A stretch of 64,000 bases of DNA from BM003 sp963783695 (GTDB taxonomy: Bacteria; Pseudomonadota; Gammaproteobacteria; Steroidobacterales; BM003). This document shows, piece after piece, positions 34,792-43,242 of the stretch. Location: positions 186,001 through 250,000 of the forward strand of contig CAWAOM010000007.1 of NCBI GenBank assembly GCA_963783695.1. Reading direction: 5' to 3'. Position 1 is the stretch's first letter. Each line of letters opens with the position of its first letter. The notes below the pieces were generated by a model that was not told the DNA's origin, did not search any database, and worked only from the letters and a program-made list of their open reading frames with translations. The translations under genes were made by a program, and so were the position numbers.

Positions 34792-36140
34792 CGAGAGTGG
34801 GTAAACGGGGTCTGCGTTTTTCCCTCGAGGGCAAGCTCGCACTGGCCTTTGCGGTGGCATTGCTGACCGGTTTGACCACGATGGCGATTGCGGCCGAGTG
34901 GCTGGATTCGGCCTGGCTTGCAATGCTGATTGCCGCGCCGGTGGCAGTGGCCCTTGGCCTGTATCTGTTGCACCGGTTCGTCGTGCCATTCAATCGTGTC
35001 TTGCAGGCGCTCGTCGACGGTGTATCGGGGTTGAGCGGAGGCGACTTCAGTCTGAGTATCGCGGAAACCAGAAATGACGAGCTCGGCCGGCTGGTAGCAG
35101 CCTACAATGAAGTTGGCGATGTTCTGCGTGCCGAGCGCCAAAGTCTGTATCAGCGTGAGCTGATGCTCGATACCGTGATTCAAACCAGCCCACTCGCGCT
35201 GGTGCTGACGGGACCGCATGATGCGGTGGTCTACAGCAACAACGCCGCGCGGCAGTTGCTGTTGGCCGGGCGCAAGCTCGAGGGTCACCGTTTCCGGGTC
35301 CTGCTGGAGGCTATGCCGGCGCCGTTCAGAAACGCGGTCGAGGCGCCCGGTGACGGGCTCTTTACGGTTGATGGTCTGCATGAGCCGGAGACCTTCCACC
35401 TGGCGCAGAAGCGTTTCGTATTGAACGGGCAGACGCATCGTCTTTTCCTGTTCAAGCAGCTCACCCGCGAACTCGGCCGGGCCGAGGTCGAAACCTGGAA
35501 AAAGGTCATTCGCGTGATCGGCCACGAGTTGAACAACTCGCTGGCGCCGATTTCCTCGCTGGCCCATTCCGGGCGCCAGCTGGCGCAACGCGAGCAGTCG
35601 GAAAAGCTGGCGGAGTTGTTTGCGACCGTGGAAGAGCGCAGCCGCCATTTGAAACTGTTCATTGACGGCTATGCGCGTTTCGCCAAATTACCGAAGCCGC
35701 GGCCGGATGAGGTCGACTGGGAGGCGTTTGTCACCGATATCGGCAATCTGGTCTCGTTTCGCCGGGTCGGCGGGCTGCCGCAACGCTCTGGCTGGTTTGA
35801 TCCGGCGCAGGTGCAGCAGGTCCTGTTAAACCTGTTGAAAAACGCGCATGAATCCGGGTCGGACCCGGATGAGGTAAGTCTGGATATTACCGAGTCCGGA
35901 GACGGTTTTTCGGTTGCGGTGCTGGACCGCGGCCAGGGTATGTCGGAGTCAGTCCTCGACAATGCCCTGCTGCCTTTCTACTCGACGAAACGTTCCGGCA
36001 GCGGACTCGGGCTGCCATTGTGCCGCGAGGTGGTCGAGGCGCACGGTGGTCGACTGCGCCTGGTGAACCGCGCAAACGGCGGGCTCGCGGCGATCCTGTG
36101 GTTGCCGGCGCGTTCGCCGGCGGCGCAGCACCGGCTCTAG
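34788..36140 (+). CDS. Sensor histidine kinase, NtrY-like, partner of the sigma-54 regulator
   Basis: 450 residues. Two transmembrane helices with almost no periplasmic loop (about 15-60) suggest it senses a membrane or transporter state. A HAMP domain (FNRVLQALVDGVSGLSGGDF), a PAS-like domain (about 125-215), an H box (VIGHELNNSLAPISSLAHS), then N (NLLKNAHES), G1 (DRGQGM), F (FYSTKRSGSGLGL) boxes follow. It starts with TTG overlapping the regulator stop; a GTG at 34797 is an alternative. This makes a closed loop with the transporter genes. Confidence 0.9.
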   Translation: MTRVGKRGLRFSLEGKLALAFAVALLTGLTTMAIAAEWLDSAWLAMLIAAPVAVALGLYLLHRFVVPFNRVLQALVDGVSGLSGGDFSLSIAETRNDELGRLVAAYNEVGDVLRAERQSLYQRELMLDTVIQTSPLALVLTGPHDAVVYSNNAARQLLLAGRKLEGHRFRVLLEAMPAPFRNAVEAPGDGLFTVDGLHEPETFHLAQKRFVLNGQTHRLFLFKQLTRELGRAEVETWKKVIRVIGHELNNSLAPISSLAHSGRQLAQREQSEKLAELFATVEERSRHLKLFIDGYARFAKLPKPRPDEVDWEAFVTDIGNLVSFRRVGGLPQRSGWFDPAQVQQVLLNLLKNAHESGSDPDEVSLDITESGDGFSVAVLDRGQGMSESVLDNALLPFYSTKRSGSGLGLPLCREVVEAHGGRLRLVNRANGGLAAILWLPARSPAAQHRL

Positions 36141-36239
36141 GGCCGTTTGCACCCGCGCCGGGTCGTCATCGCTCGCGCTCGGGCACGGAAAAAGCGAAAA
36201 TAGCGGTTTGTCGGTTCGACCATCAGGCAGGATCAGGTC

Positions 36240-37151
36240 ATGGCAGCGCAAAAACCGTGTGTATTCATTCATACCAACCACAAGCAGTGGCTGGGTGCGT
36301 TGGTAAGCAAATACTCGTTCGAGCGAAATTCAAAGCACGCCGCGGAATTCGACGTCCGTTTTATCCACACCAAGGATTACCCGTTCATGCACCGTCGCGA
36401 AGGCGAGCTCTATCTGCGCGATGGTGACAAGCGGCGCTGGCTCAATGACGATCTGCAGTCTTTTACGCCACTGCGATTCATGCCGCCGGAGCTGATGGGC
36501 TACGAGGGCCGCGCGGTAGTCGTCGATCCAGACGTTTTTGCAGTAGGGGATGTGTGGGAGTTGCTGAACCGCGACATGCTGGGCGCGGCCGTCATGTGCC
36601 GGCCGAAGTCGGGCTCCAAAGGCAAGCGCGGCTGTCTCGCCACCAGCGTGATGTTGCTGGACTGTGCCCGGTTGCGCCACTGGCAGGTGGAGAAGCAGTT
36701 CGGTGAGATGTTCGGGTTCACCCGTGATTACATGGACTGGGTCTGTCTGAAACTCGAAGATCGCGACACGATCGGGCTGTTCGAAAACCGCTGGAACGAC
36801 TTCGACCACCTCGATAGCGAAACGCGTTTGTTGCACAACACGAAACGCAAGACCCAGCCGTGGAAGACCGGTCTGCGGGTGGATTACCGCCCGGCAGATA
36901 CGTTCCAGTTGTTCCCGCCCAAGCACTGGTTCCGACGCGCACGCCGTGCAATGTTCGGCGACTACGGATTTACCGGCCGCTACAAGGCTCATCCGGACCC
37001 GAAACAGGAGCAGTTCTTTTTTGCCCTGGTTCGCGAGTGCCTGGAGAACGGCGTGGTAACCGAAGATATGTTGCGCGAGGAAATGAATAACAACCACCTT
37101 CGCCACGACGCGCTGGAACTGGTGCGGCGCGTACCGTCCCTGGCGGCGTGA
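36240..37151 (+). CDS. Glycosyltransferase-like protein of unknown specificity
   Basis: 303 residues, soluble, no signal peptide. The N-terminus (CVFIHTNHKQWLGALVSKYS) and the central VVVDPDVFAVGDVWELLNRD resemble GT8-type sugar transferases, where an Asp-x-Asp binds the metal and nucleotide sugar. The rest has no motif I can name. The surrounding genes concern envelope glycans and sulfation, which supports a role in surface-polymer synthesis, but the reaction is unknown. The ATG is close to a weak AGG. It is convergent with the first sulfotransferase gene. Confidence 0.6.
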   Translation: MAAQKPCVFIHTNHKQWLGALVSKYSFERNSKHAAEFDVRFIHTKDYPFMHRREGELYLRDGDKRRWLNDDLQSFTPLRFMPPELMGYEGRAVVVDPDVFAVGDVWELLNRDMLGAAVMCRPKSGSKGKRGCLATSVMLLDCARLRHWQVEKQFGEMFGFTRDYMDWVCLKLEDRDTIGLFENRWNDFDHLDSETRLLHNTKRKTQPWKTGLRVDYRPADTFQLFPPKHWFRRARRAMFGDYGFTGRYKAHPDPKQEQFFFALVRECLENGVVTEDMLREEMNNNHLRHDALELVRRVPSLAA

Positions 37152-37202
37152 GATGGTAGTGGCGGATCGTAACAACCGATCCGCTACTGCATCAGATCCA
37201 GG

Positions 37203-38174
37203 TCAGGCGGTTGCCTGGCTCGCGTCGGAGTCGCCCTCGCCGCCGAGTTCGGGCACTACCAGCGGTTCGCTGGTGTAGTTGAAGTCCGATGACAGATGCG
37301 CGGCCATGTAAGCGTCGATCTGGCTGACCTCTTCGTCCGTGTAGTAATCCCGGTAACCGCCGACTTTGGCGCGGCGGACTTTGAATGAGTCCGGGTTTTT
37401 CTTGTCGCCCGGCTGCATGCGCCCGCCCGCGAGACGGAACACACTTTTCTCTTCGAGCTTTTTCATGTTCTCGTAACGCGCGTATTCGACTGCCTCCGCG
37501 ATCTGTTCGTCGGTTCCGGGCGTCCCGGTAAAGTCGACGACCTGTTTCAGGACGGCCTCCGGATTCGCCCGCATGTCTTCGTAACGGATGATCAGGATGT
37601 CGCCGATATTGTCGACGTCGGCAGTCCAGCCATTGAAGTACTCGATGATGCGCGGCATGCCCTGGTGCGGATGCATCATGAAATCGAACATGGAGATGTC
37701 GGAGCCATGTTCCGGGTAATCGTTCAGCGCTTTCTTGCGCGTGCGCATGCGATATTTCCACTGGAAAAACTGCGACACCGCAACGTCACGCGGATCGCGC
37801 ACCAGCAGCACGATTTTCTTGTTGTAGAAGTCGCGTTTATCTTCCTCGTGACCGGTGTAGTCCTTGAGATAGTTTCCATGGGTGAAAAACACCTTTGGCG
37901 CATCCCGGTTGGCGCGATGCATGTTATCGAAGCCCACCAGCATGCCTTCCGGCAGGTCGAACTTGATCTGATAAAAACGCGACAACATGACTCTGAGCCA
38001 GGTCCGCCCGCTCTTGCCCCAGGACACCAGGACCCAGTCGGCATCGGCCATCTTTCGGGCCTCGACCCGGCCGCGCATCCAGCGCTCGAGTTTGCGTCGC
38101 TTCTCGTAAGGCAGAAAGAACACCGCACCGAGCACGGCATGACGGGAAAACTTCTTCCAGACAGTCTGAAACAT
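37203..38174 (-). CDS. PAPS-dependent sulfotransferase (first of two)
   Basis: 323 residues. It should transfer sulfate from PAPS to a glycan or lipid hydroxyl. The 5'-phosphosulfate loop is SWGKSGRTWLRVML, and the 3'-phosphate site is LVRDPRDVAVSQFFQWKYR. IRYEDMRANPEAVL and the C-terminal SFKVRRAKVGGYRDYYTDEE complete the sulfotransfer_1 pattern. A basic N-terminal stretch may touch the membrane. The ATG at 38174 has AGAGGT at a proper distance; an ATG nine bases upstream is too close to it. A paralogue lies at 40151-41110 with a nearly identical C-terminal segment. It is divergent from the 2OG oxygenase gene. Confidence 0.9.
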   Translation of the reverse strand: MFQTVWKKFSRHAVLGAVFFLPYEKRRKLERWMRGRVEARKMADADWVLVSWGKSGRTWLRVMLSRFYQIKFDLPEGMLVGFDNMHRANRDAPKVFFTHGNYLKDYTGHEEDKRDFYNKKIVLLVRDPRDVAVSQFFQWKYRMRTRKKALNDYPEHGSDISMFDFMMHPHQGMPRIIEYFNGWTADVDNIGDILIIRYEDMRANPEAVLKQVVDFTGTPGTDEQIAEAVEYARYENMKKLEEKSVFRLAGGRMQPGDKKNPDSFKVRRAKVGGYRDYYTDEEVSQIDAYMAAHLSSDFNYTSEPLVVPELGGEGDSDASQATA

Positions 38175-38323
38175 GGCTATCATGACCTCTGATTGGGTAC
38201 CGGCAAATGCTGTTGCTGCGGGGGCGTTTGCTGATGAAGGGAGCCGGTTGCCCGATGGCCGCAAGCTGAATAACGAGTTATTATGACGCGTTAGTCCTTT
38301 ACAGTAAATCCCGGTCAGGTCCT

Positions 38324-39007
38324 ATGAACAGTGCAACTAATCTCGCCACTTCCCGGCAGCCCGAGCTGCCGAAGAATTTGCTAAATATCGACAAGCTGGC
38401 GGCGGCCACGTTGCAGCGTGAACCGTACGATTACCTGGTCGTTCCCGGGTTCATGGACCAGGACGTCGTCGATGCCGTCAACGCCGATTATCCGTTGATT
38501 CCGAGCGCGGGCAACAAGGATTATGAAAGCTACGAGCGCGGGCCGGTGTTTGACGCATTCATCGAGCAGCTGACCAGCCCGGCAATGCGTGACGCGCTCG
38601 CTGACAAGTTCGGTGTCGATCTCACCGGAAGCACGACGACGGTTACCGTGCGCACGTTTTCCGAACTGAGTGACGGCGACATTCACACCGATCACTGGAG
38701 CAAGGTTGTCACGGTCCTGGTTTATTTCAACGACGGCTGGGAGGGTGACGGCGGCCAGCTGCGAATCCTGCGTTCCAAGGAAAATATCGAGGACTATGCA
38801 GCGCAGATTCCGCCGATGTCGGGTTCGCTGATGGCGTTTCGCCGCTGCGATCATTCGTTCCATGGTTACGTGCGTTACCAGGGGCCGCGACGGATGGTTC
38901 AGATGAGCTGGAACCGGCCGTCGCGCATGGCATTCGTTTCGCAGAAGATCAGCCGTCTGGGGACGCGCCTGATGAAACTGGTCACCCGCGGAAGCGGTCG
39001 CGTCTAG
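38324..39007 (+). CDS. 2-oxoglutarate/Fe(II)-dependent oxygenase
   Basis: 227 residues. A double-stranded beta-helix enzyme with the iron facial triad H-x-D in DIHTDHWSK (about 118-122) and a distal His in CDHSFHGY (about 175), plus Arg in GPRRMVQMSW for 2-oxoglutarate. This is the prolyl-4-hydroxylase-like class of small oxygenases found beside polysaccharide and sulfotransferase genes. It is expected to hydroxylate a sugar, lipid or peptide; the substrate is unknown. It starts 149 bases from the divergent sulfotransferase gene. Confidence 0.85.
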   Translation: MNSATNLATSRQPELPKNLLNIDKLAAATLQREPYDYLVVPGFMDQDVVDAVNADYPLIPSAGNKDYESYERGPVFDAFIEQLTSPAMRDALADKFGVDLTGSTTTVTVRTFSELSDGDIHTDHWSKVVTVLVYFNDGWEGDGGQLRILRSKENIEDYAAQIPPMSGSLMAFRRCDHSFHGYVRYQGPRRMVQMSWNRPSRMAFVSQKISRLGTRLMKLVTRGSGRV

Positions 39008-39022
39008 CCGGGCTCCACGACC

Positions 39023-40114
39023 TTACGGCTGCATCATCTCGCAAATTCGCGCTACGACCCGCTCAACGTCCTTTTCGTTGGTCGGGACCGGTGTCCTGAA
39101 CGTGTCCCCGGCCCAGACCGCCTGGCCGCCCGCAACGAGTTTGCGGTGGAATGCCTGGAAATTGCGGCTCTGGTGGGCGAGTCTCAGATGATAGAGCAGC
39201 CGTGCCGTTGCCTGGCGCGCCGCGCTTGCGCCTTCCGCGCGCGACGCAAACAGCCACGACAGCGCATTGCGTCGTGCCTGATCCAGCGCGCCAATAGTCC
39301 CGACCGGTAGCGACAGGATTCCCAGTGGACGGCCAAGCCCGATCCCCTCGACCATCATGGAGATGCTGTCACCGGTGACGATCAGTCCGTCAGCGAGACC
39401 GAGGATACCCTTGTAAGGATTGTCATCCGCCTCCGCGCTCCAGCGGAACAGGCGCGCGGCCTCTGGCAACGATTCCTGCAGCGCGTCAGTGAACCATTCC
39501 GGTGTGCGTCGGCTCGTCGTCAGATACGGGGTTCCGCCCTGGCGGTCGGCGACGTCTTGTGCCAGTTTCAGTACCTGATCGAGGACGCTGCGATCGTAGA
39601 TGTAGGGGCGTGTCGGCCCGCCGATCAGAAACCCGATCAGCGGCCGCGGCAGGTCGGCGAAGTTGTGGCGCCATTGTTCCAGTTCGAGCGGGTCCTGTTG
39701 AACCCGCATCAATGGCAATGTCGTTTCAACAATATTGGGCAGCGGCGGCAACAGCGTCTCGGCGCTGGTGACTACCAGGTCGAAGCGGCCGATGCGGGTT
39801 GACGGCTTGGTCATCTGGACAATCCGCGCGTGACCTCCGGATTGCTCCTGAATCCACAATGCGACCGATGACGGGCGCCGCCCAACGGTAATGATCAGAT
39901 CCGGCCATGGCGGCTCCAGCGGGTCGGATTTCGCCAGGTCGAGATGGTCCAGAGACGGCCGCACCCGTGGCTTGCCGTAAACCCACTCCGGTTTCATCTG
40001 CACGACGCGGGTTTCGTAGGGCCATGGCAGCCCGGCGGCAACTGCCTCGACCTGGCCGTTGTCGCCACGTTTGTCGCCAAGAACGAGCCAGGTTCGTGGT
40101 GGGGTCGAATTCAT
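39023..40114 (-). CDS. ELM1-family GT-B-like protein
   Basis: 363 residues. This is the bacterial counterpart of the mitochondrial fission protein ELM1 (COG3660), a GT-B-like fold often located with LPS or capsule genes. Visible blocks are WLVLGDKRGDNGQVEAV at the N-terminus, LIITVGRRPSSVALWIQ, RPLIGFLIGGPTRPYIYD, TSRRTPEW and LIVTGDSISMMVEGIGLGRPLGIL, where GDS and the Glu correspond to a nucleotide-sugar pocket. Its activity is undefined; a glycosyltransferase role is inferred. A TTG at 40126 is an alternative start. It lies just downstream of the second sulfotransferase gene on the same strand. Confidence 0.85.
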   Translation of the reverse strand: MNSTPPRTWLVLGDKRGDNGQVEAVAAGLPWPYETRVVQMKPEWVYGKPRVRPSLDHLDLAKSDPLEPPWPDLIITVGRRPSSVALWIQEQSGGHARIVQMTKPSTRIGRFDLVVTSAETLLPPLPNIVETTLPLMRVQQDPLELEQWRHNFADLPRPLIGFLIGGPTRPYIYDRSVLDQVLKLAQDVADRQGGTPYLTTSRRTPEWFTDALQESLPEAARLFRWSAEADDNPYKGILGLADGLIVTGDSISMMVEGIGLGRPLGILSLPVGTIGALDQARRNALSWLFASRAEGASAARQATARLLYHLRLAHQSRNFQAFHRKLVAGGQAVWAGDTFRTPVPTNEKDVERVVARICEMMQP

Positions 40115-40150
40115 GACATGCCGCAATCGCCAGGCGCCCGCGCCGGGTGT

Positions 40151-41110
40151 CTAGCTGCCGGTCGCTGCTGCGACGGGGGGCGAGATCGGCGTGTACCCGA
40201 ACACCGGCAACAGGTTGTCATTGACCAGCGCTTCCAGTTCCGCAACCTGTTGTGGCGAGAAGTAGTCGCGATAGCCGCCGACCTTGGCGCGGCGGACTTT
40301 AAAACTCTCGGGATCCTTGGGGTTGCGCAGGGTCATCCCGCCCTGGCTGAAGAAGCCTTCCGCTTCCAGCTTGCGCAGATTATCGAACGAGCCCCATTCG
40401 ACTGCCGCGGCGATTTCTTCTTCGCTAAAGCTCTCACCCATCAGTTCCAGGATGCGCGCAAGCGTATTGGCGGTGTCATGGCGCAGGTCTTCGTAGCGCA
40501 CGATCGTGGCTCTTGGCAGTGCCTCTATGTCGCGCGCCCAGCCGTTCAGATAGTCAATGAGAAACGGCAGGCCGATGTCACCGTGACGCACGAACTCCCA
40601 CATCTCGACAGTGTTGCGATCGATCGGGTGGGCAAGGTTATGGTTGATCAGCTCCTGTTTTCGGGCCGACTGGCGTTTGGTGAACTGCATATACCAGGAC
40701 ACGGCAATATCCAGCGGATTGCGTGCGAGCAGCATCACGGCCTTGTGCTTCAGCGGGTTGTCCGGCGCATCTGCCGCGAGTGCCTTGCCGACCGCCGACT
40801 CGTAGCTGTAGCAACCGTTGGTCGCCGCCATGCGCGGGATTTGCGGATGCCGTCGCGAGTACTCGTCGGACTTGTTCATCAGTTTTTCAGGGAGTCCGTA
40901 ACGCACCTGGTAGAGCCGTGACAACATCGCCTTGAGCCAGGTATTGCCGCTCTTCGGATGACCGATGATCAGCAAATCCGCGCGTTGGGCAATGCCGAGT
41001 TCGAGCTTTGCAAGCAAGGGTTCACGGGCTGTGATGCGCATGGACTTCGGTAGCGCCCCGGTGGCGCCGATGACCAGTACCTTTTTGATGGCGTCGCTTA
41101 GGACAGGCAT
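40151..41110 (-). CDS. PAPS-dependent sulfotransferase (second of two)
   Basis: 319 residues. The 5'-phosphosulfate loop GHPKSGNTWLKAMLSRLY and 3'-phosphate site LARNPLDIAVSWYMQF are complete, with VRYEDLRHD in between. The C-terminal segment (DPESFKVRRAKVGGYRDYF) matches the first copy at 37203-38174, showing that the two are paralogues that diverged in their acceptor-binding middle parts. It lies between the LpxL-like and ELM1-like genes on the same strand with short gaps, implying one operon (LpxL-like, sulfotransferase, ELM1-like). Confidence 0.9.
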   Translation of the reverse strand: MPVLSDAIKKVLVIGATGALPKSMRITAREPLLAKLELGIAQRADLLIIGHPKSGNTWLKAMLSRLYQVRYGLPEKLMNKSDEYSRRHPQIPRMAATNGCYSYESAVGKALAADAPDNPLKHKAVMLLARNPLDIAVSWYMQFTKRQSARKQELINHNLAHPIDRNTVEMWEFVRHGDIGLPFLIDYLNGWARDIEALPRATIVRYEDLRHDTANTLARILELMGESFSEEEIAAAVEWGSFDNLRKLEAEGFFSQGGMTLRNPKDPESFKVRRAKVGGYRDYFSPQQVAELEALVNDNLLPVFGYTPISPPVAAATGS

Positions 41111-41134
41111 GCCTTGATCTCCTTTGGGCCCGGC

Positions 41135-42148
41135 TCAGGCGGCACGATTGCCGGAGCCGCTGCTCCTGGTGTCTGGGTTGGCGGCGACGATGGCTTTCAC
41201 ATCTTCCGTATTGCTGATTCTTTTTGGCCAGCGCCGGTTTCCGCAGTACCACTGCCCGGGATTTTCGAGAATCCACGCCTCGAAATGACGATTGACCTTT
41301 TCCATCATCTGTCGCGCCTTTTCCGCATCGCTGCCATCCGGATCATCGGGCTCGACCGGATCGTAGATAGTGACCTTGAACCGGGAACCGTCGATTCTCT
41401 GCACTCGTATAGGCACGAGTTCGCAATCGAAACGCAGTGCGAGCCGGGCCGGGACGAGGGTCGTCATCTTGTCGCGGCCGAATAACGGCAGCATCTCGCC
41501 GGTTTCCACTTTCTGGTCGACGATGAGACCGATCGAGCGGCCTGCGCTCAGTTCGGCTATAAGCGGCCGCACGCTCTCCGAAGCCGGCACCAGGCGGCAG
41601 CCGAGCGCGCGGCGGCAGCGGTGCAGCAATGCGTCGAGCCCGGGATTCTGCAGCGGTGTGAAGATGGCGGTGACCGGGTGATTCTGGTCGACGATCGCGC
41701 GAGCCGGCAGTTCCCAGTTGGCCGTGTGGGCGCCGACAAAAACAGCAGGCCGACCGGATTCGGAAAACGCGCGAATTCTTGCCGATACAATCGTCTCGAT
41801 GCCGGCGTCGCGTTTACCGTGAGCGATATCGTCCAGATGAGCATACTCGGCCATGCTGGCGCCGAAGTTGCGCCACGACTCGGCGACCAGACTCTCGATT
41901 TGTTCACGGCCATGGTCGGGGAACACGACCGAGAAATTACGCCGGAAATGGTTGCTCTTGGGCAGGCGCGGGCCGATGAATCCGCAAAGCGCGGCGCCGA
42001 TGCTGGCGGCGCGCGCGGGTTTAAACAGCCGCAGAATGGCAAATGTCAGGCGCAGAAACCCGGACTCGAGCGCCCACAACAGGCGCCGCAGCCACGGTAT
42101 CCGTTTTGCCAGGCGATCGGCGGAATGGCCGAAAAGTGAGCGCGCCAA
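41135..42148 (-). CDS. Lipid A biosynthesis acyltransferase (LpxL/HtrB family)
   Basis: 337 residues. It is expected to add a secondary acyl chain to lipid A at the inner membrane. The HxxxxE motif is in GAHTANWELPA, followed by AIFTPLQNPGLD, the GRSIGLIVDQK block and VNRHFEAWILENPGQWYCGNRRW. The TTG at 42148 has GCGGGGG about six bases ahead and gives a normal length; the frame extends upstream to 42274 with an unlikely basic N-terminus. It belongs to the run with the sulfotransferase and ELM1-like genes, suggesting lipid A or glycolipid assembly. Confidence 0.85.
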   Translation of the reverse strand: MARSLFGHSADRLAKRIPWLRRLLWALESGFLRLTFAILRLFKPARAASIGAALCGFIGPRLPKSNHFRRNFSVVFPDHGREQIESLVAESWRNFGASMAEYAHLDDIAHGKRDAGIETIVSARIRAFSESGRPAVFVGAHTANWELPARAIVDQNHPVTAIFTPLQNPGLDALLHRCRRALGCRLVPASESVRPLIAELSAGRSIGLIVDQKVETGEMLPLFGRDKMTTLVPARLALRFDCELVPIRVQRIDGSRFKVTIYDPVEPDDPDGSDAEKARQMMEKVNRHFEAWILENPGQWYCGNRRWPKRISNTEDVKAIVAANPDTRSSGSGNRAA

Positions 42149-42353
42149 AGCGTACCCCCGCTGAAGGTATTGCAGCCCCGTGCCGGCGCAATTGCCGGCT
42201 TCTCGGTGGCGTCGGGTCCGCCAGAACCATGCAGACCCTCGCCCGGCGGCTATGTACCGGACGGCTAGCGACAAACCCGCAATTTTCGCCTATCAGGCGG
42301 TACAGAACAAGCAACCGGTGGCAACCAGGCGCTGTGTTTGTGCCGCGTCGCCG

Positions 42354-43037
42354 CTATTTTTTCAGCGGTTTCAGCGGTTTCAGCGGCTTCTGTTCGAGCG
42401 CGGCCGTGGCCGCGGCGACAAACAACGCCGCGCTGATTCGGACCTTGTAGTTGGGATTCACGTACTGGAAGCGGATGATCCCATCGCTGCCGATGATGAA
42501 AAGCGCCGGGACCGGCAGCAGGCCGTGTTCGCGTCCCGAGCTGTCGGCAAGGTCGATGCCGATCTCGCGGTAGCGGTTGATCGTCGCCTCGTCCACCTCG
42601 AAGGCGACGCCGAACGCCTTTGCCGCTTCCATATCGGAATCGGAAAGCAACGTGTACTCGACATCCAGCTGAGTCAGGCTCTCGGCGAGCTTTTCCGGCC
42701 GGTCCGGGCTGATGAATACGAGTTCGTAGCCCATCTCGCGTACCGCGTCCTCGGCCTTGCGCAGTTCCATGAAATGGGCGGCGCAATACGGGCACCAGCC
42801 GCCGCGATAGAACACGACGATGACGGGCGCCGCCATCGCGGCCGGGTCCATTCGGTATCGGCTGCCGTCGGCGGCCGTGAGCTCGAATGGCGGTGCGGTC
42901 TGACCGATCATGACCGGCCTGACTGCATCGGGATTTGCGGCAATGCCGTTATCCGGTTCTTTGGCGCATCCGCCGGGGATGGCCAGCGAGGCCGCGGCCA
43001 GAAGTGTTAACGACGTTAGTCGGGTGATCAGGTTCAT
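42354..43037 (-). CDS. Peroxiredoxin-like (AhpC/TSA) lipoprotein
   Basis: 227 residues. A lipobox (IPGG-C) puts it in the periplasm as a lipoprotein. The thioredoxin-like fold carries the active-site segment YRGGWCPYCAAHFMELRK and the C-terminal VPALFIIGSDGIIRFQYVNP, as in peroxiredoxin-like AhpC/TSA proteins that reduce hydroperoxides. The last residues are a repeated K-P-L tail (three copies) produced by tandem 9-base repeats. The ATG at 43037 is chosen because it begins the signal peptide; the frame extends 26 codons upstream. Confidence 0.87.
   Translation of the reverse strand: MNLITRLTSLTLLAAASLAIPGGCAKEPDNGIAANPDAVRPVMIGQTAPPFELTAADGSRYRMDPAAMAAPVIVVFYRGGWCPYCAAHFMELRKAEDAVREMGYELVFISPDRPEKLAESLTQLDVEYTLLSDSDMEAAKAFGVAFEVDEATINRYREIGIDLADSSGREHGLLPVPALFIIGSDGIIRFQYVNPNYKVRISAALFVAAATAALEQKPLKPLKPLKK
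42360..42386. repeat. Three tandem 9-base repeats encoding a K-P-L tail
   Basis: TTTCAGCGG is repeated three times without interruption at the 3' end of the peroxiredoxin-like gene. On the coding strand it reads CCGCTGAAA, giving the tripled K-P-L tail. It is the kind of short repeat that changes copy number by slippage. Confidence 0.85.
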
Positions 43038-43242
43038 GTGCAGTGCTCGCAGAGTAACTGGTCGGGTTCGTTGACGTTGGTAGAAACACTGAGTGAGATT
43101 TTTCGGTAATTCCACCAGGGTGGTCTACACTTTTGGAGTGGTTTCCAATTTGCCTTAGCGGGACTACAAATCTGTGCGGAATCGCGCATATAACCAATGC
43201 TCCCGGCCAAGGTTTTACATAATACAAACAGGGGGTACGAAT

